From: Salticus scenicus
Taxonomy: Eukaryota; Arthropoda; Arachnida; Araneae; Salticidae
Assembly: GCA_963930645.1 (NCBI GenBank)
Contig: OZ005651.1
Coordinates: 332,277,527-332,341,526, forward strand
Direction: 5' to 3'
Length of the DNA: 64,000 nt
In this document: one piece after another, positions 23,178-35,289 of the stretch
Layout of the letters: every line of letters begins with the position of its first letter
Position numbering within the stretch: the stretch's first letter is position 1
Program-made: the position numbers and the translations under genes
The notes under the pieces: generated by a model
Told to the model about the DNA's origin: nothing
Database searches by the model: none
The model's input: the letters and a program-made list of their open reading frames with translations, nothing else

Positions 23178-23608
23178 CACTCATGTCCATAAATTAAGGA
23201 TAATGCTAGTTGTGACAAATAAAGATTCAAAAGCAAAACAAACATGACTCATTCATAAAGCCCAATTATTAAACAAAAGATCAAGAACAAATAAAATGGT
23301 TTATGTAGGATACAATTCATAAAATCTATGATTTTTGATCCCTGGAGCAATTACAATAACTATTCAGTTGTGGCACTGAGTGGCTTACAGAAAGCTTATG
23401 AACAATTTTCCTTCTTTGCTACCATTCCTTATATACCCCTTTCTTACACTTTCATCATTGTGACATCATATTGGCATCATCTGATGGCTTCCTATAATTT
23501 GCATATTATTTTTGAAGATGTGTGTGGTAATTCTACAGGTGAATTTTTTGGGAATAAAGTTTGATTTCCATGCGATTCTGAATTATCCTTAATTTATGGA
23601 CATGAGTA
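23178..23608. mobile_element. Tc1/mariner-type MITE, 431 bp
   Basis: The left end CACTCATGTCCATAAATT is matched by its reverse complement at the right (about 29 bp, one mismatch at the tip). TA dinucleotides flank both ends (23176-23177 and 23609-23610). The interior frame at 23328-23564 shows no transposase motif. It is a non-autonomous element. Confidence 0.83.
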
Positions 23609-23610
23609 TA

Positions 23611-24099
23611 TAAACACACTTCTAAATTTTTAATATTCTTGATGTTAAACATATGACCACTTAGTTACTTTTGTGTCTGTTGTGTTACTGTATGTCCACT
23701 GTGTTAATAGATTCTTTTTTTTTTTTTTTTTTTTTTTTTAAATCTGAACAGAAAAGGGGAAAATACTTTCTTAAAAATAAAATATATAACTAAACACTGG
23801 TTAGAATATATAAGTAAGTAATGCTAAAATTTTATTATATGTATTACAATACTTTTTAAGAAATTATAAAAGTAGTAAAAGTTTTACTTTGTGATAATAC
23901 CAAAAAAGGTAAATCAGGGGACATTATATGCCTATTTCATGATAAAATATATACCTAAGCAAAGAATTATGCGGCAATGAATTAAAACATACATATCAAA
24001 GTTATAATATTGTAAAAGTGGTTCTCTAATCTCATAGATAAAAAATAAGATTATCTAAAATAAAATAACCCAGGTGATATTTGTCAATTAATGTGTTTA
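23611..24099. other. Non-coding AT-rich spacer
   Basis: Contains a long T tract (about 23717-23739). No gene or element end recognised. The duplicated segment begins at its right edge. Confidence 0.5.
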
Positions 24100-24530
24100 T
24101 GTTTCTTTGTTTAATAAAATGTACTTTTGAAATATTAAATTTATATTCTTGAATATGTATACAATCCCCTACATGATTTTTTTTTTTTATTACAATTATT
24201 TTCCTCTCAAAAGGGATCTTTTAGAATGACCCACTCATGAAGAAGGGTTTCTTTAACAAAATGAAATTTTTTTGAAATTTTTTAATTTATTTAATACACA
24301 GGATTTTTACACCAGTGCACACTGTCATTTCTAATGAACTACACTAGATACATATTACAATACTTTTACGTACAACACTAGAGTCATTGTTGTTCTTTGG
24401 AAGTTTTTTTTTTTAGATAATGAATTTTGAAATCTGTTACTCTAGCAAAAATGATTTTTGAAGATAGGTGTATTTATTTTAATAGTTCCCTGCAATCAGA
24501 ACTAGTTAGTTACTGCAATCAGAATATAAG

Positions 24531-24565
<35 letters not shown>

Positions 24566-25317
24566 AGGGGTGGGATGAGGTACGAACACTATTTCTAACT
24601 ATGCACTAGTGTTAGTAAAATTTATTTTCTATAATTTATTAGCCAAATCTAAGTTACTCTTGAGGAAAATAAAATAAAAAATAAGTAACTAAAAATCAGC
24701 AAATATGAAAATTCAAAAAGATATTGTTGGTAGAATTAATTGAATATTAAACTTGAGTCAATTAATGGCAATATAATGCTGATTCGAAATATAAATATGG
24801 CTAAATCTCTTATTTTGGTTCACTTTGAGGGTATTTTAAATTTACTATTACTCAAAATTAACTAAAATCTTTGACCAAAGAATGCACTTAAAAAAAAAAA
24901 AAAAATTCTTAAAGAAACCTTCATATTTCTGCAGTAAATTTCTTTTCCTTTTCTCAATTTGTGTGATAGCTATTTCATTTACACATTAAAATTGATTTTT
25001 ATGTATTGTCTCTTACCTTAAACCCTAAAATAGCAGGTATGTATTCAAAATGAAAAAGCATCGATACATAAAACCACACAATATATTGAAGTTATGTCTT
25101 AGAATTATAAATATTTTGTAATATATTAGATATCTACCATAAAATTCCGATTATAACCCCCCCCTTCCCTTTATAAATAAAAATCATTAAAATCAGAAGG
25201 TGTGATATTATTGGAAACTTTTAAAAAGCTGAAATTTTAGGAAAATCTTCAGATTATCATAGCTAAGAGAACGGAAGGTTTTGGGGAAAGGCAAACATTT
25301 GAAAGTTACAGAGGAAA

Positions 25318-25487
25318 CAGTGGCGGATCCAGAACTTGACTTTTGGGGGGGGGGGGGGGCTAAGATTTTTCAAAGTGTTATTCTAGACCAATAAAAAATT
25401 TACAATTGCAATAGTCAATTGTGAATGTCAGTGTTTTGGGGGGGGGGGCTTCAGCCCCCTAGCCCCCCCCCCTTAAATCCGCCACTG
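25318..25487. mobile_element. hAT MITE, 170 bp (copy 1)
   Basis: Ends are CAGTGGCGGAT and the inverse ATCCGCCACTG, flanked by a perfect 8-bp duplication AGAGGAAA (25310-25317 and 25488-25495). The interior has runs of G and C pairing across the element. No coding capacity. The same element appears at 30673-30844 in the duplicate segment. Confidence 0.92.
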
Positions 25488-25718
25488 AGAGGAAAGTATA
25501 TTTGTGTGGGGGGTTACTATCGGAATTTTACGGTATATGTAGTAAGTATTATGAATTCTTAATGATAATTTTAATTCAAAAATTTTGAATTTTAACATCT
25601 TAAATATTTGTTGAATGAATATTTAAAAAAAAAAAAATTTTTTTTTCAACTGCAGAGATATTTAACAGAAAAATGCAGTGTGATAAAAATAAATAATAAT
25701 AATAATGGTATCAAATAT

Positions 25719-27964
25719 ATGGCAAAAACCTTACTTTCTAGGCTTCCTCTTAGTCGCTTTCACTAGAGGCCCCCAGCATCTTCAGAGTGCAACATTCAGT
25801 GGCAGCGCTTTTAGTTGTAACTGATCTATCTCCTTGTTTTCTGGAGTTAGTTGGCCATTCTCTCAGCAGGTGGCTCCAAACTCGACTAGCGCCAGCACAG
25901 GGCTCATTCTCATTGCAGGAATTTAAATTACTCATAATTTCAATGGTTTCCCGGTATTGTGCGTAAGTGGCATTTTCGTAATTAGCAACCTTCGTAACTC
26001 TATTGAAGTAGATGTCAATTTCTTCGTTTTGCACGGCTTTAGCAAGTGCAGTGGTACTTTTGTTAAATTTTATATCGGAAGCATGTTCTTTGATCTTTCT
26101 TTTTGTAACTCCAATGTAGCACCCATTTTTTTCTTGTCGGGAGAAAGGAATGTTATAGATACCTGTGGCTTCAAGTGGGTCAATAGGATCTTTATCATTG
26201 TGGATGAGCTGCTAGACATTGTGATTAGGTTTTATCAGTATTTTTATATTGTGTTTCGCGGCTTCGTTCTTAATTTTTGATGAAACTCCTCGATCATATG
26301 GGATGCTATAGCTAAATTTGAGGGATATTTTTTGCCAGTTCATGATACGATTCATTTTCTTAATACGTTGGCGATATAACTTATAAACTAAATTTTTCGG
26401 ATAACCTGCATTAGTAGTGATTTGTTGAATAAAGTTTAACTCTTTTTGAAGGTTTTGGGGGGTGGAACAAACTAAGATTGTGCAGTTAATGTGCGATTTG
26501 ATGGCATTCATTTTGTAGTTATATAGAGTTTTGCTAAAGTTGCTGATTATTTCATTGCTACAAGTGGGTTTTCTATATACTGTAGTCTGAATTTGGTTGT
26601 TGTTATCTTTTTCTATGTTAACATCAAGGTAGTTAATTTAGTTATTTTGTTCAATTTTGTATGTAAATTTGATATTAGGGTCTAACATTTAATTTTTTTA
26701 AAATTTCCTCTATAGGGTCATGTTTATAAACAACTGCAAAAATATTATCGACGTAACGATACCAACAAAGGAATTTATAGGGAAACATATTTTTAATTTC
26801 ATTTTCTAAGCTTTAATTCGGCTACAAAACCCGATATACGTGAGCCCATAGGCACCCTTTTGGTTTGTTTATATATATTATTAATAAACTTGAAATGACT
26901 CTCGTTTAGGATTAGGTTGCTGGCAGCTATCAAAGTGGGGGCAAACTCTCTTTCGTAGACTTCGGTAATTTTCTGATTGATAATCCTGGTAATTTCGTCA
27001 ATATCTATGGAGGGGTAGAGGTTTACTATGTCAAAACTAACAAACATTTGGTTATCACTGATTTTAAGATCACAGATTTTTTTAATGAAATCCTCTGTGG
27101 AGCTCAAAGAGCTATCGGAGGGGGGGGGGGGGGGAGTAAGTTTCTATAAATGTCAGTCATGTACTTTTCAAGGGAATATGTCGGACTTTCTCTTTTGCTA
27201 ACTATGGGGTGGATTTTGTGGGGGGGTTTTATGGTCTTTAAGGAGTCCAAAAATTGGTGGGGTGTTAGAAGCAAAATTATGAATGACGGGTGGTTTGTTA
27301 TTAGGCCAATATCCTTCTTTTAATAGCTTCTTGGTTTTTTCAATAAGATTTCAATTCGGGTCTTTTTTAACCCTTTGTGTACCTATTTCATTAATGGTTT
27401 CTTCCATTTTGTTAATGTAGTCTGTCCTGTTCATAATGGCAATTTTTCTGGTTTTATCTGTTAGGGTGCAAGGTATATCTTTATTGTTTTTTAATGATTT
27501 AAGGGCTTTAAAGTCTTCTTTATAAATATTATTATTTTTAAGTTTTTTGGTTAAATTGTCCTAAGCAACATTCCTAATTTTATCATATTCTGGAATTCTA
27601 TTGATAGTGGTTTCTACCTTTGCAATGGTGTCTTTAATATAAATAGGTTGTTCTAGAATGTATTTATGTCCTAATTTTAAAAGGCTATCCTGGTGGATGT
27701 TGATTTTATGGCTAGATAAATTTCTTGATACTGAAAATTAGGGGTGGTGTTTTGTGTTTTAACATGAATTAAAAAGTTTTTTATTGTGTTTGCTTTAAAT
27801 AGTACTTTTCTCAATAGTGTGAAAGGTTAAGATAAGGCGCGAAACAAGAAGATAGATCACTTACAACTAAAAGTGCTGCCGCTGAATGTTGCACACTCTG
27901 AAGATGTCGGGGGCCTCTGGCGAAAGCAACTAAGATGAAGCCTAGAAAGTAAGGTTTTTGCCAT
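25719..27964 (-). mobile_element. Penelope-like element with inverted terminal copies (copy 1)
   Basis: A retroelement of the Penelope class on the minus strand. The coding part is described separately. Its two ends carry the same ~122-bp sequence in opposite orientation: 25,719-25,843, and 27,842-27,964 as the reverse complement, with about 10-15% divergence. Each copy holds a hammerhead-like core, CTGAAGA then a stem then GAAA (minus strand 25,758-25,785; plus strand 27,898-27,925). Penelope elements are known to carry pseudo-LTRs in direct or inverted arrangement with minimal hammerhead ribozymes, so the layout fits the class. Confidence 0.82.
25747..27840 (-). pseudogene. Penelope-type reverse transcriptase with GIY-YIG endonuclease, decayed
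   Basis: This is the single polyprotein of a Penelope element: reverse transcriptase followed by a GIY-YIG nuclease that nicks the target. Read from 27,840 downward, it shows PPIFGLLK (27,240-27,290), IVSKRESPTYSLEKY, motif A FVSFDIVNLYPSID (about 27,000-27,045), motif B PMGSRISGFVAEL (about 26,810-26,850) and motif C near 26,745. Motif C reads YVDN rather than the expected YVDD. The GIY-YIG domain (GIYNIPF, then GCYIGVTKRK, 26,080-26,165) is followed by a conserved helical region and continues to the stop at 25,750. There are several frame breaks, including at G-runs near 27,120 and 27,220, and an in-frame TAG at 26,212. The N-terminal third is barely readable. Confidence 0.85.
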
Positions 27965-28580
27965 TTATTTAACTAGTTTGAAGGCTTCATATATTTTAAA
28001 TCTTAAAGTTGAATAATAATAGTAATAAAATGTTAAATGGAAGAAAAAAAAAAAAAGAATGAAATATTTAAAAATTTAATTAGAAATTAATATTTTTCTT
28101 GAACGATTTTACAATGCTAAAAGCAAATCATTTATTCTTTTTTTTTTTTTTTTTTTCTTTTTACCTATAATTGCTTCAATATAATATTATTAACGATCTT
28201 TTATGAAGTTTTCCCTATATAATTTTAAGGTATGCCATATTAAAAAAAAATATGTTTTATTATACTTTAAAATTATATTGAATGAAACATACTGTTAATA
28301 TGTTAATCAGTATTGATTTTCTTGACACTATGTAGTTTGTGAAACAGCTTTCTTGATTTTGATTCCCCCCCCCCCATTTAAATATTTAAAACAATATATT
28401 TTTAGCAGAAATAAGGTTTTTTTTTTTTTTTTTTTGTATTACTTAATGAATCATCATGATCAAAGTTTCTTCTAAAGTTGGTATATAATAAACAAAAATG
28501 GTTCTAATATATCTTATAAACATGCATCAGTATTGAAAAATCAGATAATCAATTAAAGAAATTATTTTTATTAAATTATG
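27965..28580. other. Non-coding spacer between Penelope element and foldback element
   Basis: AT-rich with long T tracts (about 28139-28156 and 28418-28435) and a C10 run near 28,367. No gene. The same sequence recurs after 33,318 in the duplicate. Confidence 0.55.
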
Positions 28581-29258
28581 AAATAAAATCTTTTTGTAAA
28601 AAAATAGAACCGACTCCAAAAAGGAACTACTATTCAAACAACTAAAAATGAAAGAAAATTGGCAGAAAATGCAATTGTAAAATGCGCCTAAAAGTATAAA
28701 ATAATTTTCTTCGCCAAAAAACCTATAACACTATAATTAATCATAACTTTTGAAGTCGGCGCAAAATTAAATAAAATTTAATTAGTTTTTAAAGGTTTGT
28801 CTTTAGATCGGTAGCAACAAATGCTGTTGTCTCGAGTGATCCATTTTCATGTTTCCTTTATTATATTATCACTGTATACAATTGGTCCATTAGTATCATC
28901 TATATAGAACAGTGAACATTCTTCACAATGCGGTATTTATGTTTCTACGAAGTTAGAGTTTCCTTTGCAAATTTGGTATAACTTTGATAACTATCATCCT
29001 TGGTGGCTTTTGGATTTGGCGATCAAAACGTAAGACAAAAATATACTCGCAAGATGTATATTTTCATCATATATATTGTACGATGTGTTATTTCAAAATA
29101 TTTGATTACTCTCTTGATATGCCTTATGAAGATAATCATGATATCCCAAAGAAATTAAATATGTTTGCCAGATAATTTTGCATTTTTTTTTTTCACCAAG
29201 GACATCAGATACCAGGACATCAGATATCTTCGCCAACTTTTGCTGCTTACGAAATCTT
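28581..29258 (+). repeat. Left part of foldback element (copy 1, cut by the gap)
   Basis: Bases 28,581-28,776 equal the left 196-bp arm of the foldback element at 33,949-34,929. The interior continues to 29,258, where the N run starts, about 107 bases before the right arm would begin. The frame at 28,984-29,175 shows no recognisable domain. Confidence 0.85.
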
Positions 29259-29458
29259 NNNNNNNNNNNNNNNNNNNNNNNNNNNNNNNNNNNNNNNNNN
29301 NNNNNNNNNNNNNNNNNNNNNNNNNNNNNNNNNNNNNNNNNNNNNNNNNNNNNNNNNNNNNNNNNNNNNNNNNNNNNNNNNNNNNNNNNNNNNNNNNNNN
29401 NNNNNNNNNNNNNNNNNNNNNNNNNNNNNNNNNNNNNNNNNNNNNNNNNNNNNNNNNN
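29259..29458. other. Assembly gap, exactly 200 N
   Basis: A run of exactly 200 N, a conventional placeholder length rather than a measured distance. Frames reported across it are artefacts. Confidence 0.99.
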
Positions 29459-29890
29459 TGTTTCTTTGTTTAATAAAATGTACTTTTGAAATATTAAATT
29501 TATATTCTTGAATATGTATACAATCCCCTACATGATTTTTTTTTTTTTATTACAATTATTTTCCTCTCAAAAGGGATCTTTTAGAATGACCCACTCATGA
29601 AGAAGGGTTTCTTTAACAAAATGAAATTTTTTTGAAATTTTTTAATTTATTTAATACACAGGATTTTTACACCAGTGCACACTGTCATTTCTAATGAACT
29701 ACACTAGATACATATTACAATACTTTTACGTACAACACTAGAGTCATTGTTGTTCTTTGGAAGTTTTTTTTTTTAGATAATGAATTTTGAAATCTGTTAC
29801 TCTAGCAAAAATGATTTTTGAAGATAGGTGTATTTATTTTAATAGTTCCCTGCAATCAGAACTAGTTAGTTACTGCAATCAGAATATAAG

Positions 29891-29925
<35 letters not shown>

Positions 29926-30672
29926 AGGGGTGGGATGAGGTACGAACACTATTTCTAACTATGCACTAGTGTTAGTAAAATTTATTTTCTATAATTTATT
30001 AGCCAAATCTAAGTTACTCTTGAGGAAAATAAAATAAAAAATAAGTAACTAAAAATCAGCAAATATGAAAATTCAAAAAGATATTGTTGGTAGAATTAAT
30101 TGAATATTAAACTTGAGTCAATTAATGGCAATATAATGCTGATTCGAAATATAAATATGGCTAAATCTCTTATTTTGGTTCACTTTGAGGGTATTTTAAA
30201 TTTACTATTACTCAAAATTAACTAAAATCTTTGACCAAAGAATGCACTTAAAAAAAAAAAAAAATTCTTAAAGAAACCTTCATATTTCTGCAGTAAATTT
30301 CTTTTCCTTTTCTCAATTTGTGTGATAGCTATTTCATTTACACATTAAAATTGATTTTATGTATTGTCTCTTACCTTAAACCCTAAAATAGCAGGTATGT
30401 ATTCAAAATGAAAAAGCATCGATACATAAAACCACACATATATTGAAGTTATGTCTTAGAATTATAAATATTTTGTAATATATTAGATATCTACCATAAA
30501 TTCCGATTATAACCCCCCCCTTCCCTTTATAAATAAAAATCATTAAAATCAGAAGGTGTGATATTATTGGAAACTTTTAAAAAGCTGAAATTTTAGGAAA
30601 ATCTTCAGATTATCATAGCTAAGAGAACGGAAGGTTTTGGGGAAGGCAAACATTTGAAAGTTACAGAGGAAA

Positions 30673-30844
30673 CAGTGGCGGATCCAGAACTTGACTTTTG
30701 GGGGGGGGGGGGGGCTAAGATTTTTCAAAGTGTTATTCTAGACCAATAAAAAATTTACAATTGCAATAGTCAATTGTGAATGTCAGTGTTTTGGGGGGGG
30801 GGGCTTCAGCCCCCTAGCCCCCCCCCCCCTTAAATCCGCCACTG
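30673..30844. mobile_element. hAT MITE, 172 bp (copy 2)
   Basis: Same element as at 25,318 with the same AGAGGAAA target duplication (30665-30672 and 30845-30852). It differs only in the length of G and C runs, which points to one locus represented twice rather than two insertions. Confidence 0.92.
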
Positions 30845-31075
30845 AGAGGAAAGTATATTTGTGTGGGGGGTTACTATCGGAATTTTACGGTATATGTAGT
30901 AAGTATTATGAATTCTTAATGATAATTTTAATTCAAAAATTTTGAATTTTAACATCTTAAATATTTGTTGAATGAATATTTAAAAAAAAAAAAATTTTTT
31001 TTTCAACTGCAGAGATATTTAACAGAAAAATGCAGTGTGATAAAAATAAATAATAATAATAATGGTATCAAATAT

Positions 31076-33318
31076 ATGGCAAAAACCTTACTTTCTAGGC
31101 TTCCTCTTAGTCGCTTTCACTAGAGGCCCCCAGCATCTTCAGAGTGCAACATTCAGTGGCAGCGCTTTTAGTTGTAACTGATCTATCTCCTTGTTTTCTG
31201 GAGTTAGTTGGCCATTCTCTCAGCAGGTGGCTCCAAACTCGACTAGCGCCAGCACAGGGCTCATTCTCATTGCAGGAATTTAAATTACTCATAATTTCAA
31301 TGGTTTCCCGGTATTGTGCGTAAGTGGCATTTTCGTAATTAGCAACCTTCGTAACTCTATTGAAGTAGATGTCAATTTCTTCGTTTTGCACGGCTTTAGC
31401 AAGTGCAGTGGTACTTTTGTTAAATTTTATATCGGAAGCATGTTCTTTGATCTTTCTTTTTGTAACTCCAATGTAGCACCCATTTTTTTCTTGTCGGGAG
31501 AAAGGAATGTTATAGATACCTGTGGCTTCAAGTGGGTCAATAGGATCTTTATCATTGTGGATGAGCTGCTAGACATTGTGATTAGGTTTTATCAGTATTT
31601 TTATATTGTGTTTCGCGGCTTCGTTCTTAATTTTTGATGAAACTCCTCGATCATATGGGATGCTATAGCTAAATTTGAGGGATATTTTTTGCCAGTTCAT
31701 GATACGATTCATTTTCTTAATACGTTGGCGATATAACTTATAAACTAAATTTTTCGGATAACCTGCATTAGTAGTGATTTGTTGAATAAAGTTTAACTCT
31801 TTTTGAAGGTTTTGGGGGGTGGAACAAACTAAGATTGTGCAGTTAATGTGCGATTTGATGGCATTCATTTTGTAGTTATATAGAGTTTTGCTAAAGTTGC
31901 TGATTATTTCATTGCTACAAGTGGGTTTTCTATATACTGTAGTCTGAATTTGGTTGTTGTTATCTTTTTCTATGTTAACATCAAGGTAGTTAATTTAGTT
32001 ATTTTGTTCAATTTTGTATGTAAATTTGATATTAGGGTCTAACATTTAATTTTTTTAAAATTTCCTCTATAGGGTCATGTTTATAAACAACTGCAAAAAT
32101 ATTATCGACGTAACGATACCAACAAAGGAATTTATAGGGAAACATATTTTTAATTTCATTTTCTAAGCTTTAATTCGGCTACAAAACCCGATATACGTGA
32201 GCCCATAGGCACCCTTTTGGTTTGTTTATATATATTATTAATAAACTTGAAATGACTCTCGTTTAGGATTAGGTTGCTGGCAGCTATCAAAGTGGGGGCA
32301 AACTCTCTTTCGTAGACTTCGGTAATTTTCTGATTGATAATCCTGGTAATTTCGTCAATATCTATGGAGGGGTAGAGGTTTACTATGTCAAAACTAACAA
32401 ACATTTGGTTATCACTGATTTTAAGATCGCAGATTTTTTTAATGAAATCCTCTGTGGAGCTCAAAGAGCTATCGGAGGGGGGGGGGGGGGAGTAAGTTTC
32501 TATAAATGTCAGTCATGTACTTTTCAAGGGAATATGTCGGACTTTCTCTTTTGCTAACTATGGGGTGGATTTTGTGGGGGGGTTTTATGGTCTTTAAGGA
32601 GTCCAAAAATTGGTGGGGTGTTAGAAGCAAAATTATGAATGACGGGTGGTTTGTTATTAGGCCAATATCCTTCTTTTAATAGCTTCTTGGTTTTTTCAAT
32701 AAGATTTCAATTCGGGTCTTTTTTAACCCTTTGTGTACCTATTTCATTAATGGTTTCTTCCATTTTGTTAATGTAGTCTGTCCTGTTCATAATGGCAATT
32801 TTTCTGGTTTTATCTGTTAGGGTGCAAGGTATATCTTTATTGTTTTTTAATGATTTAAGGGCTTTAAAGTCTTCTTTATAAATATTATTATTTTTAAGTT
32901 TTTTGGTTAAATTGTCCTAAGCAACATTCCTAATTTTATCATATTCTGGAATTCTATTGATAGTGGTTTCTACCTTTGCAATGGTGTCTTTAATATAAAT
33001 AGGTTGTTCTAGAATGTATTTATGTCCTAATTTTAAAAGGCTATCCTGGTGGATGTTGATTTTATGGCTAGATAAATTTCTTGATACTGAAAATTAGGGG
33101 TGGTGTTTTGTGTTTTAACATGAATTAAAGTTTTTTATTGTGTTTGCTTTAAATAGTACTTTTCTCAATAGTGTGAAAGGTTGAGATAAGGCGCGAAACA
33201 AGAAGATAGATCACTTACAACTAAAAGTGCTGCCGCTGAATGTTGCACACTCTGAAGATGTCGGGGGCCTCTGGCGAAAGCAACTAAGATGAAGCCTAGA
33301 AAGTAAGGTTTTTGCCAT
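31076..33318 (-). mobile_element. Penelope-like element (copy 2)
   Basis: Duplicate of the element at 25,719-27,964, with the same inverted ends, hammerhead-like cores and insertion context. The decayed polyprotein lies at about 31,104-33,190 with the same TAG (31,569) and the same YVDN motif. It differs by a few substitutions and homopolymer lengths. Confidence 0.82.
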
Positions 33319-33767
33319 TTATTTAACTAGTTTGAAGGCTTCATATATTTTAAATCTTAAAGTTGAATAATAATAGTAATAAAATGTTAAATGGAAGAAA
33401 AAAAAAAAAAGAATGAAATATTTAAAAATTTAATTAGAAATTAATATTTTTCTTGAACGATTTTACAATGCTAAAAGCAAATCATTTATTCTTTTTTTTT
33501 TTTTTTTTTTCTTTTTACCTATAATTGCTTCAATATAATATTATTAACGATCTTTTATGAAGTTTTCCCTATATAATTTTAAGGTATGCCATATTAAAAA
33601 AAAATATGTTTTATTATACTTTAAAATTATATTGAATGAAACATACTGTTAATATGTTAATCAGTATTGATTTTCTTGACACTATGTAGTTTGTGAAACA
33701 GCTTTCTTGATTTTGATTCCCCCCCCCCCCATTTAAATATTTAAAACAATATATTTTTAGCAGAAAT

Positions 33768-33804
<37 letters not shown>

Positions 33805-33948
33805 TATTACTTAATGAATCATCATGATCAAAGTTTCTTCTAAAGTTGGTATATAATAAACAAAAATGGTTCTAATATATCTTATAAACATGCATCAGTA
33901 TTGAAAAATCAGATAATCAATTAAAGAAATTATTTTTATTAAATTATG

Positions 33949-34929
33949 AAATAAAATCTTTTTGTAAAAAAATAGAACCGACTCCAAAAAGGAACTACTA
34001 TTCAAACAACTAAAAATGAAAGAAAATTGGCAGAAAATGCAATTGTAAAATGCGCCTAAAAGTATAAAATAATTTTCTTCGCCAAAAAACCTATAACACT
34101 ATAATTAATCATAACTTTTGAAGTCGGCGCAAAATTAAATAAAATTTAATTAGTTTTTAAAGGTTTGTCTTTAGATCGGTAGCAACAAATGCTGTTGTCT
34201 CGAGTGATCCATTTTCATGTTTCCTTTATTATATTATCACTGTATACAATTGGTCCATTAGTATCATCTATATAGAACAGTGAACATTCTTCACAATGCG
34301 GTATTTATGTTTCTACGAAGTTAGAGTTTCCTTTGCAAATTTGGTATAACTTTGATAACTATCATCCTTGGTGGCTTTTGGATTTGGCGATCAAAACGTA
34401 AGACAAAAATATACTCGCAAGATGTATATTTTCATCATATATATTGTACGATGTGTTATTTCAAAATATTTGATTACTCTCTTGATATGCCTTATGAAGA
34501 TAATCATGATATCCCAAAGAAATTAAATATGTTTGCCAGATAATTTTGCATTTTTTTTTTTCACCAAGGACATCAGATACCAGGACATCAGATATCTTCG
34601 CCAACTTTTGCTGCTTACGAAATCTTATTTGTTTTCTTGAATCAAAGTAGTTTTCGGCTGCGTTTTGCAGGTAACAATGTGAGATGTGTATTTTGAATAG
34701 GATTTGATTTTTGTATTGAATAAAGGTATCAATTTTTATTTAATTTTGCGCCGACTTCAAAAGTTATGATTAATTATAGTGTTATAGGTTTTTTGGCGAA
34801 GACAATTATTTTATACTTTTAGGCGCATTTTACAATTGCATTTTCTGCCAATTTTCTTTCATTTTTAGTTGTTTGAATAGTAGTTCCTTTTTGGAGTCGG
34901 TTCTATTTTTTTACAAAAAGATTTTATTT
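33949..34929. mobile_element. Foldback element with 196-bp terminal inverted repeats
   Basis: Left arm 33,949-34,144 and right arm 34,734-34,929 are reverse complements over 196 bp with a single noted mismatch. The loop region is about 590 bp, AT-rich, without a recognisable protein. Outer tips read AAATAAAATC. I could not identify a target duplication. The high arm identity suggests a young element or gene conversion between arms. Confidence 0.88.
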
Positions 34930-35289
34930 TTTTCTTTTCAGTGAAAACTTTACTTATATAGCAGAACATCAGAAGACGTTCGATGGAAGTTTCACAAATC
35001 ACAACTTCCAAGAAAAGTGACATTACTCAAAAAATGGTTTATGTCACTGAAAAATACATGAAATGCACCCAATGTGAACAAAAAAGTTACATCTCCATCT
35101 AGAAAGTTATCCACTCGAGAGACAGTTGTGCCAGTTTTATTCAAATCTAGTTATTTTTAAGTTGATTTTTCTCAAATGCTGCATTTTTTAAGTTGTGTCA
35201 CTTTTCTTGCCTTTATCGGATATGAGCAAAAAAACTATCTATTGAACGAACATACGTTAAATTAAAAAGTCTTTAGAAATGTAAAGAAC
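34930..35289. other. Non-coding spacer
   Basis: No gene. Contains short repeats of GTGACATTACTC/TGTCACTG type. It leads into the long tandem repeat region. Confidence 0.45.

Larger units (their letters stand above)
24100..29258 (+). repeat. Copy 1 of a 5.2-kb near-identical direct duplication
   Basis: This 5,159-base segment recurs almost base for base at 29,459-34,627, on the other side of a 200-N gap. Differences are mostly 1-4 base length changes in homopolymers, with rare substitutions (for example A against G near 27066/32425). Copy 1 ends at the first N and copy 2 begins at the last N, which is the signature of two overlapping contig ends placed end to end. Inside are a hAT MITE, a Penelope element and the left part of a foldback element. 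Bases 24,100-25,309 show no gene; the lysine-rich frame at 24,427 comes from an A tract. Confidence 0.93.
29459..34627 (+). repeat. Copy 2 of the 5.2-kb duplication
   Basis: A 5,169-base near-duplicate of 24,100-29,258. Beyond 34,627 the sequence continues into unique DNA, so this copy has the natural right-hand junction, and copy 1 has the natural left-hand junction. Treating the two as one locus removes about 5.4 kb from this window. Confidence 0.93.

Noticed and set aside
24427..24609. 60-codon frame with a lysine run, repeated at 29,787
   Set aside because: The lysines come from a long A tract, there is no domain, and the repetition is due to the duplicated contig.
25957..26280. Plus-strand 107-codon frame, repeated at 31,314
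   Set aside because: Antisense shadow of the Penelope GIY-YIG region.
28984..29175. 63-codon frame in the foldback interior, repeated at 34,352
   Set aside because: Short, no domain, and in a non-coding foldback element.
29165..29489. Two plus-strand frames across the N gap
   Set aside because: They consist mainly of undetermined residues and are artefacts of translating N.
24100..34627. A genuine recent tandem duplication
   Set aside because: Possible, but the exact 200-N gap and the contig ends falling precisely at the copy edges make an assembly overlap simpler. Left open as a check.
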